This document shows, piece after piece, positions 20,554 through 30,826 of a stretch of 64,000 nucleotides of DNA. The first letter of the stretch is position 1; every line of letters begins with the position of its first letter. Source of the DNA: Paulinella micropora (Eukaryota; Cercozoa; Imbricatea; Euglyphida; Paulinellidae); assembly GCA_019918135.1 (NCBI GenBank), contig WBZZ01006334.1:1-64000 (forward strand), given 5' to 3'. Both the position numbers and the translations under genes were made by a program. The notes beneath the pieces were generated by a model. That model did no database searches, had not been told where the DNA came from, and saw nothing but the letters and a program-made list of their open reading frames with translations.

Positions 20554-20663
20554 CGAACCTGCAAAACATAGCACGCAAGGAAATGGTTGGGGGGCTGTTC
20601 CCCTCCCCCCGAACATTCCCCTCTCCCCCTCCCCCCCCCCCGAAACATTTCCAAAGGTTTTTG

Positions 20664-21074
20664 GCTTTTGAAGCGAACCCGAAACATCACCTACGTTTTG
20701 CCCCCGCGTGCCCCATTTCCCCCCTCCCCAACACTTACCTGTGCGCGCGCGGCCCCCTCCCCTCTCCCCCCCCCCCACTCTCCTTAGAATCGATCTAAGC
20801 GCGCCCCTTGCTGGCCCTTCCCCCCCTTTGCTGCAAAAAGGCGGTAGAGAAGAGAGAAGGGACTTACACGGTTTGCCGGGGTGTGTACGTGGGGGTAAAG
20901 GCGCGGAACGTCCCCCTGTGGAAAAGGGCCGGCCAAAGGTACGGCGTATGGAGGGAAGGGGGGGGGGCCGCCGCAGCACCAAAAAGAAAATCCCTCTCCC
21001 CACCCCCTCACTCCCGCCCAACATCTGACGAACGGCACCCCGCGCGACAAAAGACGAAGTGTAAGACAAAAAAG
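20664..21074. other. unique palindrome spacer, gene-free part
   Basis: C- and G-rich low complexity with no credible coding sequence; it leads into the F-box gene. It is not present in the arms. Confidence 0.5.
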
Positions 21075-22052
21075 ATGGAGCGCAAACGACCAGCCCGTGG
21101 CACCGAGCAAATGTGCCGCGGTGATGCGTCAGCCAAAAGGCAACGCACAGAAACTGTGCCGGCCGCTCAACCCTCGTGGTTGTTGAGGCTGCCCAGAGAC
21201 CTTTGGGCGCTGATCAGAGATCTGCAGGGTGCAGAGGAAGCAGTCCGGTTTGCTCTGGTGTGTAGCGAATCCCTGGAAATTGTCAAGAGCAGTGAGTTCT
21301 GGGAGGGCTGGGAGCAACCGGTCTTTGACTTGTCGCGTGACAGCAAGAAAGCAGTGTTCTCTTTCTTTGTCCAACACTGTATTAACAGTCGCCTGCCCTT
21401 GCGACAGGTTGCGCTTGCTGCGCCCTACAGCCCAGCACATTACACAGGGAAGCGCCTGAACGAGGTGACTGTCACAACCCTGGTCATGCTAGGCGGCGGG
21501 GCTAGTGAAGAACACGTAGTGGAAGCAGAGAGAAACTTTCTGAACGAGTTTGCTTGTATCCACGAATTAATCGCCGCCAACACCGGTGACATCTGCCAGC
21601 ACCTGCCGAATTGCCGAAACACAAAAGAATTGCGGTTACTCTCGATTCTAGGCGGCGGGGAGGTGACTGACGACAGCCTGCGGATCTTGCAAAGGCTACA
21701 CAATTTGGAGTGCCTGACTCTCCGGCAGTGCGACCAAATTACCGACACCGGCCTACAAGAAGCGTTGGCGCCCCTGCCAAGACTTCGCGAACTTTGCGTC
21801 AAGCATTGCACGCAGGTTAGAGGCACCCAGCTACGGGGTCTGCAACAATTGACGAACCTGACGTTGAGCCCACGGGCACTGGATCAAACTATAGAGGAAG
21901 TGTCTTTCCTGAGCAAGCTGAAATATTTGGACTTGCTCGGGTGCACCGGCGTCACGGGCAACAACATAGAACTACTTGCCGGCTCCCGGTTCGACTGCCT
22001 GCGACTTCAGTTGGTCGGTGATAATCTCAGTGACGTCGTCGCCCTTGCTTGA
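21075..22052 (+). pseudogene. F-box/LRR gene truncated at rearrangement junction
   Basis: Begins MERKRPARGTEQM, with a basic nuclear-type tail, then an F-box-like segment (SWLLRLPRDLWALIRDLQG) followed by EEAVRFALVCSESLEIV and FWEGWEQPVF. The same arrangement occurs in the paralogs at 34.2-35.7 and 36.0-37.2 kb. Regular LRRs follow (LECLTLRQCDQITDTGLQEAL, LRELCVKHCTQVRGTQL). Paralogs have several more repeats; here coding stops where sequence from the nuclease gene begins (22,051), so the 3' end is missing. It would have served as an SCF substrate adaptor. Confidence 0.7.
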
Positions 22053-22498
22053 CGCGCAAGGCCCTGTAAGGCCCTCCCGGCCTGCTCAATATTGCTCGTC
22101 GGCACTTCCTTGTACGCGACACCATAGGTCCCTACGCAAAGCACACCCGACTTTACGTTGGCCGAGGTTGTGTAGGTTTGTGTAAAGAGCCAGTGAGCCA
22201 CAGCGGCCTGGATCAGATAACGGTTCATCGGAAGATCGGCCCAGCCGCAGAAGTCCGCGCCACGCATTGTACCGGTCTTCGCAGTCGCCCTGTCAAATAA
22301 CGCCTGTGATTTTTTCAGTTCTATCAAAACAACGTCCTGCGTCTTGGTGTCGCGCCAGACCTGGTCTATGTGTGTACAGAGAGACAAACAGGACGAATGA
22401 ACAGGAAGCTGCGAGTAAATTGGCTCGCCGAAGCGGCTGAAGAGGAAGGAGAGGGCGCTGGCGGCGAGCGGGTGCACGCAGTGCAGAGTGTCGGGGTC
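22051..22498 (-). pseudogene. internal fragment of PD-(D/E)XK nuclease gene (direct duplicate)
   Basis: Nearly identical, in the same orientation, to 32,885-33,332 within the full nuclease gene, and includes the IELKK catalytic segment. It is bounded by the F-box gene on one side and the right palindrome arm on the other, so neither end of the gene is present. Confidence 0.85.
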
Positions 22499-22606
22499 AA
22501 AAACCTTTGGAAATGTTTCGGGGGGGGGGAGGGGGAGAGGGGAATGTTCGGGGGGAGGGGAACAGCCCCCCAACCATTTCCTTGCGTGCTATGTTTTGCA
22601 GGTTCG

Positions 22607-22903
22607 ATGGTAGACAACGCGTGCGGCAAGGCACAATCGCCAACAGGAGAGAGTGGCACGCGCCAGGCCCACGTGTGGATCAACGTGGCCACCAAAAAAG
22701 TTGAGGGCGCGGCCCTCCTCTTGCGCAGGACAGTGGACGTGATCAGCTGCGACAAGCGATGTGACTCGCACGGTCTTGAACATGACAGGCTGATGTTCGA
22801 AGCGTGCTGCTGGTGCACGATGAATGAGGCGACGTCCGCTGGCTGGGAATACCTTGGAGAGCAGGGCGCGAATCGGCACTGCCTGCGCAAACGGCTGGCT
22901 TAA
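22607..22903 (+). CDS. small Cys/His-containing protein, right copy
   Basis: Mirror of 20,257-20,553, with the same 98 residues and the same acceptor-like sequence before the ATG. Here the breakpoint with the nuclease fragment is only about 110 bases upstream, so any 5' exon is lost. Confidence 0.4.
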   Translation: MVDNACGKAQSPTGESGTRQAHVWINVATKKVEGAALLLRRTVDVISCDKRCDSHGLEHDRLMFEACCWCTMNEATSAGWEYLGEQGANRHCLRKRLA

Positions 22904-23010
22904 TTGAATAGAACATACAAGGACCAAAAAAGTATTTTTTAATTTAAATAAAAACTTACTTGGCTCAAACTATTAAAATTCCCCTGCTTGCTTTTTTGGA
23001 CAAACGTTTC

Positions 23011-23664
23011 TTAGTCCGAGTCCTCCCATACCGACAGAAAATTCTCCGGGTCCAGATCGTCCGCGAGGAAGTAGGGCGGATCAGGAAGTCCCTGCCGCAG
23101 GTACTGTTCTTCGAGCAGCTCACCACAGCCTTGCAAGATCTTTTCGGACCAGGCCAGGAGTGCTCTGGTCTGGCGGAACGAGGTACGGTCACAATACTTC
23201 TTCCCTCGCTCGTTTGCTTCGTTGGCAAACAGCAGGTTCGGGTCGGCGAGCTTCGCTAGCATGTCGGTGTTCTGCAGCTCGTACAGCACACGTGCACGGG
23301 CTGGACTAGCAGCAGCCGCTCGCCACGATTCGGCTGGCTGGCGCAGGTCGTCCAACCAGAACCACAGGATACCGCCTGTTCCGAAACTAGCCTCGAAGCC
23401 GCCAACGAACAGTTCTATGGCTTCATTCACGTCATCGGCAACTTCCGGCACGTGCCGGGCCAGCGCGGCGGTCAGGCTCTTGCCCAGAAAGTGCCTGAAA
23501 AAGGTGGTGAGCAGCCGTTTGAACAGCACGCGGCGTTGCGTAGGGCGATCTGCCTTCAGGTATTTCTGGACGTCATTGGCCCAGCGCCACGGTGCTCGAA
23601 CGCAGTGGCGTTTCGCGGGTCGATCCTCGCTCGGCTTGGAGGCCTTGGCCAGGCTGGACTTCAT
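23011..23664 (-). CDS. unknown 217-residue protein, right copy
   Basis: Mirror of 19,496-20,149, same translation: basic head, helical core, acidic tail. No family recognised. Confidence 0.55.
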   Translation of the reverse strand: MKSSLAKASKPSEDRPAKRHCVRAPWRWANDVQKYLKADRPTQRRVLFKRLLTTFFRHFLGKSLTAALARHVPEVADDVNEAIELFVGGFEASFGTGGILWFWLDDLRQPAESWRAAAASPARARVLYELQNTDMLAKLADPNLLFANEANERGKKYCDRTSFRQTRALLAWSEKILQGCGELLEEQYLRQGLPDPPYFLADDLDPENFLSVWEDSD

Positions 23665-23867
23665 CTATCCTGGGACGGCAGACAAACCAGGGGCAAAAAA
23701 CACACGCCAAAATTAACACATGACAACACCCAACACGCACGAAAAAAGAAAAGACGAAGAATGCCACACACAAAAACCCAAAGAAAATCCCAGAGAAGGA
23801 AAAGACAAAACAGCACCACCAAAAAAACCATACACAAATCCAAAGAGATTTCACACACACATTACAA

Positions 23868-24070
23868 CGACACGACGATACACACACGACGATACACACA
23901 CGAAGATACACGACGATACACACACGAAGATACACGACGATACACACACGACGATACACACACACACGACGATACACACACACACACGCACAAGTCTCAC
24001 ACACGACGATACACACACACACGACGATAAACACACACGCAAAGACACACACACACACAGAGTTGCGGCA
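23868..24070. repeat. CACACGACGATA minisatellite, right arm
   Basis: Reverse complement of the TATCGTCGTGTG array in the left arm; copy number differs slightly between arms. Confidence 0.85.
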
Positions 24071-24089
24071 GAGGGGGCCAATCCAGGGG

Positions 24090-24520
24090 GTGCACAATGA
24101 GCTCCCCTTTGCGCAAACCCAATGTTGGCAGCATTGGTTTTGCTCAATGGGCTGTAATCGAAGGGGGGGCCTGCGATGCCGACATTGGGCAAACCCAATG
24201 TTGGCAGAATTGCGCAAACCCAATGTTGCCAACATTGGTTTTGCTCAATGGGCTGTAATCGAAGGGGGGCCTGCGATGCCGACATCATTGGGCAAACCCA
24301 ATGTTGGCGGAATTGGGTTCGCCCAATGGGCTGTCGAAGGGGAGAGGGGGCCGCACCTACATCAGTGGGCAAACCCAATGTTGGCAGCATTGGGCAAACC
24401 CAATGTTGGCAGAATTGGGTTCGCCCAATGGGCTGTCGAAGGGGAGCTATGCCGACATCATTGGGCAAACCCAATGCTGCCAACATTGGTTTTGCTCAAT
24501 GCTGCCAGCATCAGGCCCCC
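24090..24520. repeat. hairpin minisatellite cluster, right arm
   Basis: Mirror of 18,640-19,070: TTGGGCAAACCCAATGTTGGC units and their inverted halves. Confidence 0.85.
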
Positions 24521-24539
24521 CCCTGCCCTCCCCCCCTCG

Positions 24540-25180
24540 CCACACACACACACAAACCGTCGCATCCCTCGCAAATCGATCTTGCATCTTTCTGCCCAGG
24601 GTACACCCCCCCCTCCTTCCTTTCCCAGTGTGTGTATGTGTGTGCGGGTTTCTCTTTTGGGCATTTGTGCGTATGTGTGTGTATGTGTGTGTGTATTTGC
24701 GTGTGTATATGTGCGTGCATTTGCGTGTGTGTATGTGTGTGTACGTTCTCATTTTGCATTTGTGTGTGTGTATGTGTGTGTACGTTCTCTTTTTGCATTT
24801 GAGTGTGTGTGTACGTGCGTGCGTGGGTTCTCTTTTTGTATTTGTGTGTGTGTGTATTTGTGTGTGTCTGTATGTGTGTATTTGCGTGTATTTGTGTATT
24901 TGTGTGTGTGTGTGTCTGTATGTGTGTATTTGTGTGTATGTGTGTTGTGTGTATTTGCGTGTGTGTTGTGTGTATTTGCGTGTGTCTGTGTGTTTGTGTG
25001 CATTTGCGTGTGTCTGTGTATTTGCGTGTGTTGTATGTGTTCTCGTTTGAATTGCAAGTATTTAGCAGCAACGGTTTTCTTTTCTGCATTTGCCCGAGTG
25101 TTTTTTGACTTGGTTGCTGCTAAATCTCATGATAAATCTGGTTTCTTTTTCAATTCGCTGCCCCTTTCCCTTTTTTCCTT

Positions 25181-25223
<43 letters not shown>

Positions 25224-25265
25224 CTCTCTCTCTCTCTGTCACTCTTTCACACTCTCTCTCTCCTT
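24540..25265. repeat. TG-rich and CT microsatellites, right arm
   Basis: Mirror of 17,895-18,630. Repeat lengths differ slightly from the left arm, as expected of slippage after duplication. The long Val/Cys-rich frames here are repeat translations. Confidence 0.85.
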
Positions 25266-25278
25266 TTTCTAGCCAGTA

Positions 25279-26598
25279 ATGCAACGACGCCTAGCCATCT
25301 TTCCCAAGTTCTTCAAGCAAAACAAGACCCGCAGGGCCAGGGGCGAAGTTCTGGCTGGCGGCTCGGGTTCTCCGTCCACCAGCCTGGGGCAGTACAACGA
25401 GTTCGAAAGCCTGTGCGGCTTGTACGACGAATTCGACTCTATCCTGCCCTTCGTGCTGCGCGTCGCCTTCCCCGCAGCTTGGCACATGTCACCAAAAGAG
25501 GCCAGGCGCGACCTACAGCTCCAGCTGTACCGCACGATCGTGCGCGCGCTGCACCTGCTCACCAACGTCCCGGCTGACCAGCTGGCGTTGCAGGTGACGT
25601 CGCCGGCCCGTGGCTCGCGCGCAAGTGTCTGGTACCTCTCGTGCTCGATCAACGTCAGCGTCCGCCAGCTCTACCAAGTGTACCTGTTCGCCTGCCACGC
25701 GCTGGCCCGTGGCGCCGCCGCCGATCTGTTGGAGACGTTTGCGCCTGGCACGTGTTTCAACTGGTTCGACGCGCTGGACGTGGCCCGGCTCCTGGACGAG
25801 GGCTACGTCCCGCCCTGGCCACCCAACACCGTCAACAAGGTGTTTGCCACCAGTCACCGCGGCCTGCAGTTTGTGGGCGACTACGTCACCGCGGTTGTGC
25901 ACCCCCAGCCGTCCTGGCTACAACCCTCACAGGACGACATCATGCCGCGCCTCAACACCATCCACTGGACGTGCACTTTTCTAGAAACCTTTGGCCGCGT
26001 GACGGAGCCCTTGTCCGACAAGCACCTGGCGCTCTTTCGTGAACGCTACCACCTGCGCCTCGGCTCACACTGTGACTGGTTCAAGGGCTTTGTACACCTG
26101 ACCAGCCCGAGCTTCTGTGCCGCGCTAGCCGCCGAGTTTGAGTGTAGCCTGCGCTTCAGGGCGGCCAAGGCGTTCCGTCTGGATCTAGACCGTGTCTTGG
26201 TCACAGGCCCCAACCACGGCGGCAGCCGCGATTTCCTGGTGCTGGCCGCGGACGGGCTCTGGCTCTGGACGCTGCCAGATCACCCCGACCTCGAAATTCA
26301 AGGCCACTACGGCGCCGACTTGCTCAAGTCCCTGAAAAAGCTGCAGGACGGGCTCCCGCTCGGTGCGCCCAGCACCCCCCGTTTCCAGCGGGTGGCGGGC
26401 ACAGAAGGCCTGCTGAAAGAAGTACGAGCGCTCGCGCACCGGCTCAACCCTTACTGCGCCGATGAGCGCGTGAACTGCGAACTCAGCTCTAGCGGCCTGG
26501 TCTCTTACAAGCTGTTCCGGCGTGCGTGCAGCCTGAGGGGTCGGCCGACGTTGGAGCCGGAAGCGGACTGTGCCAACAAGCGCGCCAAGCACGCCTGA
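25279..26598 (+). CDS. unknown 439-residue protein, right copy
   Basis: Mirror of 16,568-17,887. It differs from the left copy by a few substitutions (for example KFFKQN against KFFNQN near the start), with the same length and the same basic C-terminus. Confidence 0.6.
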   Translation: MQRRLAIFPKFFKQNKTRRARGEVLAGGSGSPSTSLGQYNEFESLCGLYDEFDSILPFVLRVAFPAAWHMSPKEARRDLQLQLYRTIVRALHLLTNVPADQLALQVTSPARGSRASVWYLSCSINVSVRQLYQVYLFACHALARGAAADLLETFAPGTCFNWFDALDVARLLDEGYVPPWPPNTVNKVFATSHRGLQFVGDYVTAVVHPQPSWLQPSQDDIMPRLNTIHWTCTFLETFGRVTEPLSDKHLALFRERYHLRLGSHCDWFKGFVHLTSPSFCAALAAEFECSLRFRAAKAFRLDLDRVLVTGPNHGGSRDFLVLAADGLWLWTLPDHPDLEIQGHYGADLLKSLKKLQDGLPLGAPSTPRFQRVAGTEGLLKEVRALAHRLNPYCADERVNCELSSSGLVSYKLFRRACSLRGRPTLEPEADCANKRAKHA

Positions 26599-26756
26599 TT
26601 TTTGTATTGTACAGCTGATAATTTAAAAAGAAATCTCACGCCACATACTTTAGTAAGAAAATACTAGCTGCTGCGTGATGAATGAGGCCGGCTAGCAAGG
26701 GGCTGGGTGTACGCCGGGAGGGTGCGAATTCGCACAGCTCGCGCAAAAACGGCTGC

Positions 26757-27752
26757 TCACTCGAAGGGGTGAAGGCCCAACTCGATTGACGCAGAAATCA
26801 ACGCATAGCTTGCGCGATCCAACCTGTTCATAATCTCGGGGAGCAACTTTCTGTAATCGTCTTTAATTTGCTTCAGGTAGAAAGCATTGGCGGTTAATTG
26901 TGTTTGCGTGTTAGGACCCAGAGTCCTACGCCCGATCTCGTAGGCATTCGCCGACGTGTCACTTGGCTCTGGGGTCTTATGGCCGAGCAAGAACATTGTA
27001 TACCTATAGCCTCGGAAATCCACGAGCCCGCCGGGGAGGGGCAAATTTTTCAGGGCGAACATTCGCAAATCGGGATCAATGGTCTGTTGAACTTCATTGT
27101 AGCCCGGTAAGCATTTCTCGTCCAACGGCACAACCCTTCTTATTGCCGGTATTAGCAAATGCAACAATCTCCGCCAAAAAGGTGCAGTAAAGCTTGTTCC
27201 ATACAAATACAGGTGGTCCAGCTGCCCGGCGGGTGCCATGCGCAGATCGATGGCTAGCCTTTCGTCCCCGCCTAACTTTAACTCCTTGAAAAGTTGGTCG
27301 GACAAGCACAATAACTTCCAGAGATTAACAGCACGGATTCCGTATGTTACCACAACCTCGTGCTTCTCGAGTAATGCCTTCACTGCGTTTTCGTTCGCTC
27401 GTAAAAACACAACTAGGCCCTCGTCGCCGACTTTGTCTTCATCTCCGCTTGACAAAACCACTCTCACCTCAACGGTTGTGTTAGCTGCCAGGGACAAACA
27501 TCTCTCTGGCAGGCTGCCTTTCTGCACACAGGCTCTGATTTCAGCTGTTTCTAAAATGAGTTCCCAACGACTAGGCCGAGCCCCGCCCTCAGGGCTGGCT
27601 TCTGGCTTGTCACGGCAGGAGCTGCCTGGTTGCTGGCCAACGCTTGGGGTTGTAGGAGTGTTTGTGCCAGCAGGGGCCGCATCTCCCGGCTCGGTTTGTT
27701 TACATCCTTCTTCTTTCGTCGTACCGCAGTTTCTGCACCGCTTTTTGGGCAT
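26757..27752 (-). CDS. unknown protein with N-terminal Cys motif, right copy
   Basis: Mirror of 15,414-16,409: 331 residues, CRNCG motif at the start, same globular C-terminal domain. Confidence 0.6.
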   Translation of the reverse strand: MPKKRCRNCGTTKEEGCKQTEPGDAAPAGTNTPTTPSVGQQPGSSCRDKPEASPEGGARPSRWELILETAEIRACVQKGSLPERCLSLAANTTVEVRVVLSSGDEDKVGDEGLVVFLRANENAVKALLEKHEVVVTYGIRAVNLWKLLCLSDQLFKELKLGGDERLAIDLRMAPAGQLDHLYLYGTSFTAPFWRRLLHLLIPAIRRVVPLDEKCLPGYNEVQQTIDPDLRMFALKNLPLPGGLVDFRGYRYTMFLLGHKTPEPSDTSANAYEIGRRTLGPNTQTQLTANAFYLKQIKDDYRKLLPEIMNRLDRASYALISASIELGLHPFE

Positions 27753-28057
27753 GGGCTATCTTTCTCTTGTTACTAACTTTGCGGCTGGCAGAGAAGAATC
27801 TTTCTTTTTCGAGGTGCTACGGCGGCACCCCCCCACACCTCAAAAAAAAGGTCCAAGAAACCAATGCGCGCCCGTGCAGTTTGCACAAAAAAAAACGAAA
27901 AAGCTCTTGGGGGCCAACGCCGGCGGGCGGGGGGAGATGGCGCTTGGGCCCCCTCCCTCGATTAAGCCTTTTTCGATCTGAGAGCCAAAGTTTGGGGAGA
28001 TGTGATTTCTGTCATTTTTCCCCCGCCGTCTTTTCCCTAAATTTTTTATCTTAATTA

Positions 28058-28285
28058 ATGAGACATCTCTGGGAAAGGTTGGCCAGGCGTCCAGCGCAGG
28101 GGGCAACTGGCGCAGCCAACAGCACAGAGCTTCAGGCCAGCCCGCAACCCGCGAGCTGCGACTCAGTGCCACGAGAAGCCAAGACCAGAGAGAAGAAAGG
28201 CGATAGTCTGGCGAAGCCAGTTTTAGCTTATGCGCCGTTCTGGACCAAGTCTGCCAGGGAGATGGCTAGGCAACATTCTAGCTGA
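28058..28285 (+). CDS. small ORF of unknown function, right copy
   Basis: Mirror of 14,881-15,108, 75 residues, same translation. Weak call. Confidence 0.25.
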   Translation: MRHLWERLARRPAQGATGAANSTELQASPQPASCDSVPREAKTREKKGDSLAKPVLAYAPFWTKSAREMARQHSS

Positions 28286-30064
28286 AGGCAGCGGCTTGGC
28301 TCTGACTGTCTGGCCCGTTCTTCAGAAAGCATGTGAAGAAGTCGCTGCCTGAATTGCAAAAAAATTCTGGATCATAGATAAATTTTTCTTTTATTTGTTT
28401 GCAAAAATCAGTCTCCAAGCAGCTGTGACGCCGATCTTGCCATAAACCAGTCACGCTCTTTTGGCTAAAGGTGTCTACCAGGCCAGCGCTTGTTAAAACT
28501 GGATGTAGATTTTGTTGCAACCAGGACTTCAAATTACGCCAGATTCTATCGTCAAACCTATGGTGGTCTAGGATCAGGGTCTGCAGGTGAGGAAACTTTA
28601 GCAGCAGAGGTGGTTCTTGGAAGCCTACATTTACGCCATCCTCTTGTCCATGCAACGACAGCAGCCGCAAATCCCGCAAGCGTAAACCGGCCAGCACCAG
28701 TAGCTCATCTCCCGGAATTTCTAGCTCCAGCGCTTGTAGCTTGAGATCAGCCGGGAAATGAGCCAGTAACAACGTGCAGCCTGGAGCTAGCACCCTTAAC
28801 TGCCTGAGCTGAGCGGCGTCGCTCAGGAGCGTGACATCGCCCAGCTCTGCTTCGCCGTGCAGGCAATAGTCCAGGTGCAGGAGTCGCAGCCGCTCGCAGT
28901 TCAGGTGCTGGAGCACATCGAAGTTGAGGTGCCGAAACCCCCGCAGCCTCAGAGCTCTCAGCCGTAGTTTTTGTAGGCTGGGACAGTCCTGGAGGTCGTG
29001 GCTGCTCAGGGCGGGTTCGCGCTTGGTGTCTTCTGTGAGGCCCAGCTCTTCCAGCGCAGTCAGCCGCTGCAGCACGCGCTCCAGCGTGGCTGCGTCTAGA
29101 CGGCAGTTTTCGAGTGACAGCCTTTTCAACCCGGATGGCATTCTGGTCAAATCACTAGCTAGTTTGGAGCGCAGTTTCTGATCGAATGATGCGACGTATC
29201 GGTCCATCTCGAAGCTATGAAAGGACACGCTCAGCTCACGCAGCGTCGGTAGGAGAGGGAGCCCTGTCGTGCCTTCTGTGTACCAGTGAGCGCTGCCTAG
29301 GCAGCCTCGGTAGTGCAGCGACTGAACTTCGGCGGGCCAGCCGATAACACGTGTATAGTAATGATCAACGACGAGCAGGTCGGCGCGCACGCCGCGTAGG
29401 TCTGGGCGAGATTTCGAGAAGTCTAGGCGTGTGAGATCGAGTTGCTTGAAGTGCAGCCCCTCCACCAACTTGGCATCATCTGGCAAACGGCAAGAAGAGA
29501 ACGTCACTCTCGCTTTTGCCCACACGGGCCTCCAACGCCGGAGCATATCGACGACGCTTTTGCCAAAGAAATCCAGACTCTCGGTGAATTCTAAGCGGGA
29601 CCAGACGTCGCTGTTGGTACAAAACAGTTCACACAGAGAACGAGAAACAGACGCCACGCGCAGAGCGTCTGGGAGCTTGAGACAACTGAGCACGCAGGGC
29701 CATAGATCTGCCGGCAGCGTCTCTAGCCGCGCCTAAGGCCAGGACGACAGGTGCCGAAAAAAAAGAGCCAGCAAACAAACAAACAAAAAAAGAAACGAGT
29801 TAGCAACAGCAGGCCAAGACCTTGGGGGTTTCGCTGGGCGCTGCTGTGGGTGGCCTGCGAAAAAAAAGACATTCCAGCCTGGAAGAGCGAGCGCAAGCAT
29901 CATCACGCAGACAAAAATCAAAAGGAAATCAGGCACGAGAAGCGGGGATAGCGAGAAAAGAAAGAGGCAAAAAGAGGATAGCACGTGTACTTGGTGGTCT
30001 CTGGTGCGCCGGTACGGCGCTTTTTGGCGGCCGGGGGGCCGGCTGTCGGGCTCTCGTCACTCAT
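28278..30064 (-). CDS. F-box/LRR protein, right arm copy
   Basis: Mirror of 13,101-14,758. The F-box (LPADLWPCVLSCLKL) and LRR are retained. The frame here runs longer and its last 50 or so residues are unrelated to the left copy's tail, so one of the two copies has a changed C-terminus. Probable first exon MSDESPTAGPP from 30,064. Confidence 0.65.
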
Positions 30065-30826
30065 AGCCGTGCCGCCCCACCTCCCCAAAAAAAACAAACA
30101 ACAACAGAAAATCCTACATCATTCTCCTTATGTTTTAAATACTGGCACTACCGAAAGAGACTCCAAGAAAGAAACCAAAAAGTAAAAACAAAACAAAACA
30201 AAGCCCGGCCAACTTTTTTTTGAAGGCAGTGGGAAGAAGAAAGGGAAGGGGGCGCGGGGCCGGCCCCTCCCCTTTGCCTAGTAACTCTTGCAGGCCGTTC
30301 GTTTCTTTTTTTCTTTGCTTTCTTTTCTTTTTCTCTCTCTCTCTCTCTTTCTCTCAGCCCAAAACAAAGCCTGGTACCCCCCCCCCCTCTCACCCCCAAA
30401 GAAAAAGGTCCAACAAAGCCGTTCCCTCCAACCCGTGCAGTTTGGAAAAAAAAGAAAAAGAAAAAAAAAAGAAAAGCTCTGTGTCAACGCCGGCGGGCGG
30501 GAGGAAAGCGTTGCGGCGGCGCGGAGCTGTTGGCCCCCCCCCCCCCTCTCGTTTCTTGCGACCCAAAGGCCCCCCCCTCCATTTCTTTGCAAAGCCTTTT
30601 TTTCTTTGGCGGTAAAAAGTTGTGGGGGGGGGCCGGCCGAATACGGAAAGGGTAGGGGGGGGGCCGGCCCTCTTTTCGGCTGCGAAACAAAAGGGGGCGG
30701 CTTTTTTCTTTTTTTGTTTCTGCCAGGCAGAAATCCTCGGGCCTCACACCCCCTTCCCCCTTGTCGCTCAGAATTTTCTGCCCTTGCGGCGGATCCTGTT
30801 CATTTCACCACGCTAACGGGAGGGGG

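Larger units (their letters stand above)
10281..20663 (+). repeat. left arm of 10.4-kb inverted duplication
   Basis: The whole interval is repeated in reverse complement at 22,498-32,887 with the same gene order. Arms differ by scattered single-base changes and microsatellite/homopolymer lengths. The outer end meets the copia fossil through the shared word GTCCTGT; the inner end is GAAACATTTCCAAAGGTTTTTG. The last few bases of the outer end include one mismatch to the other arm. Confidence 0.95.
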
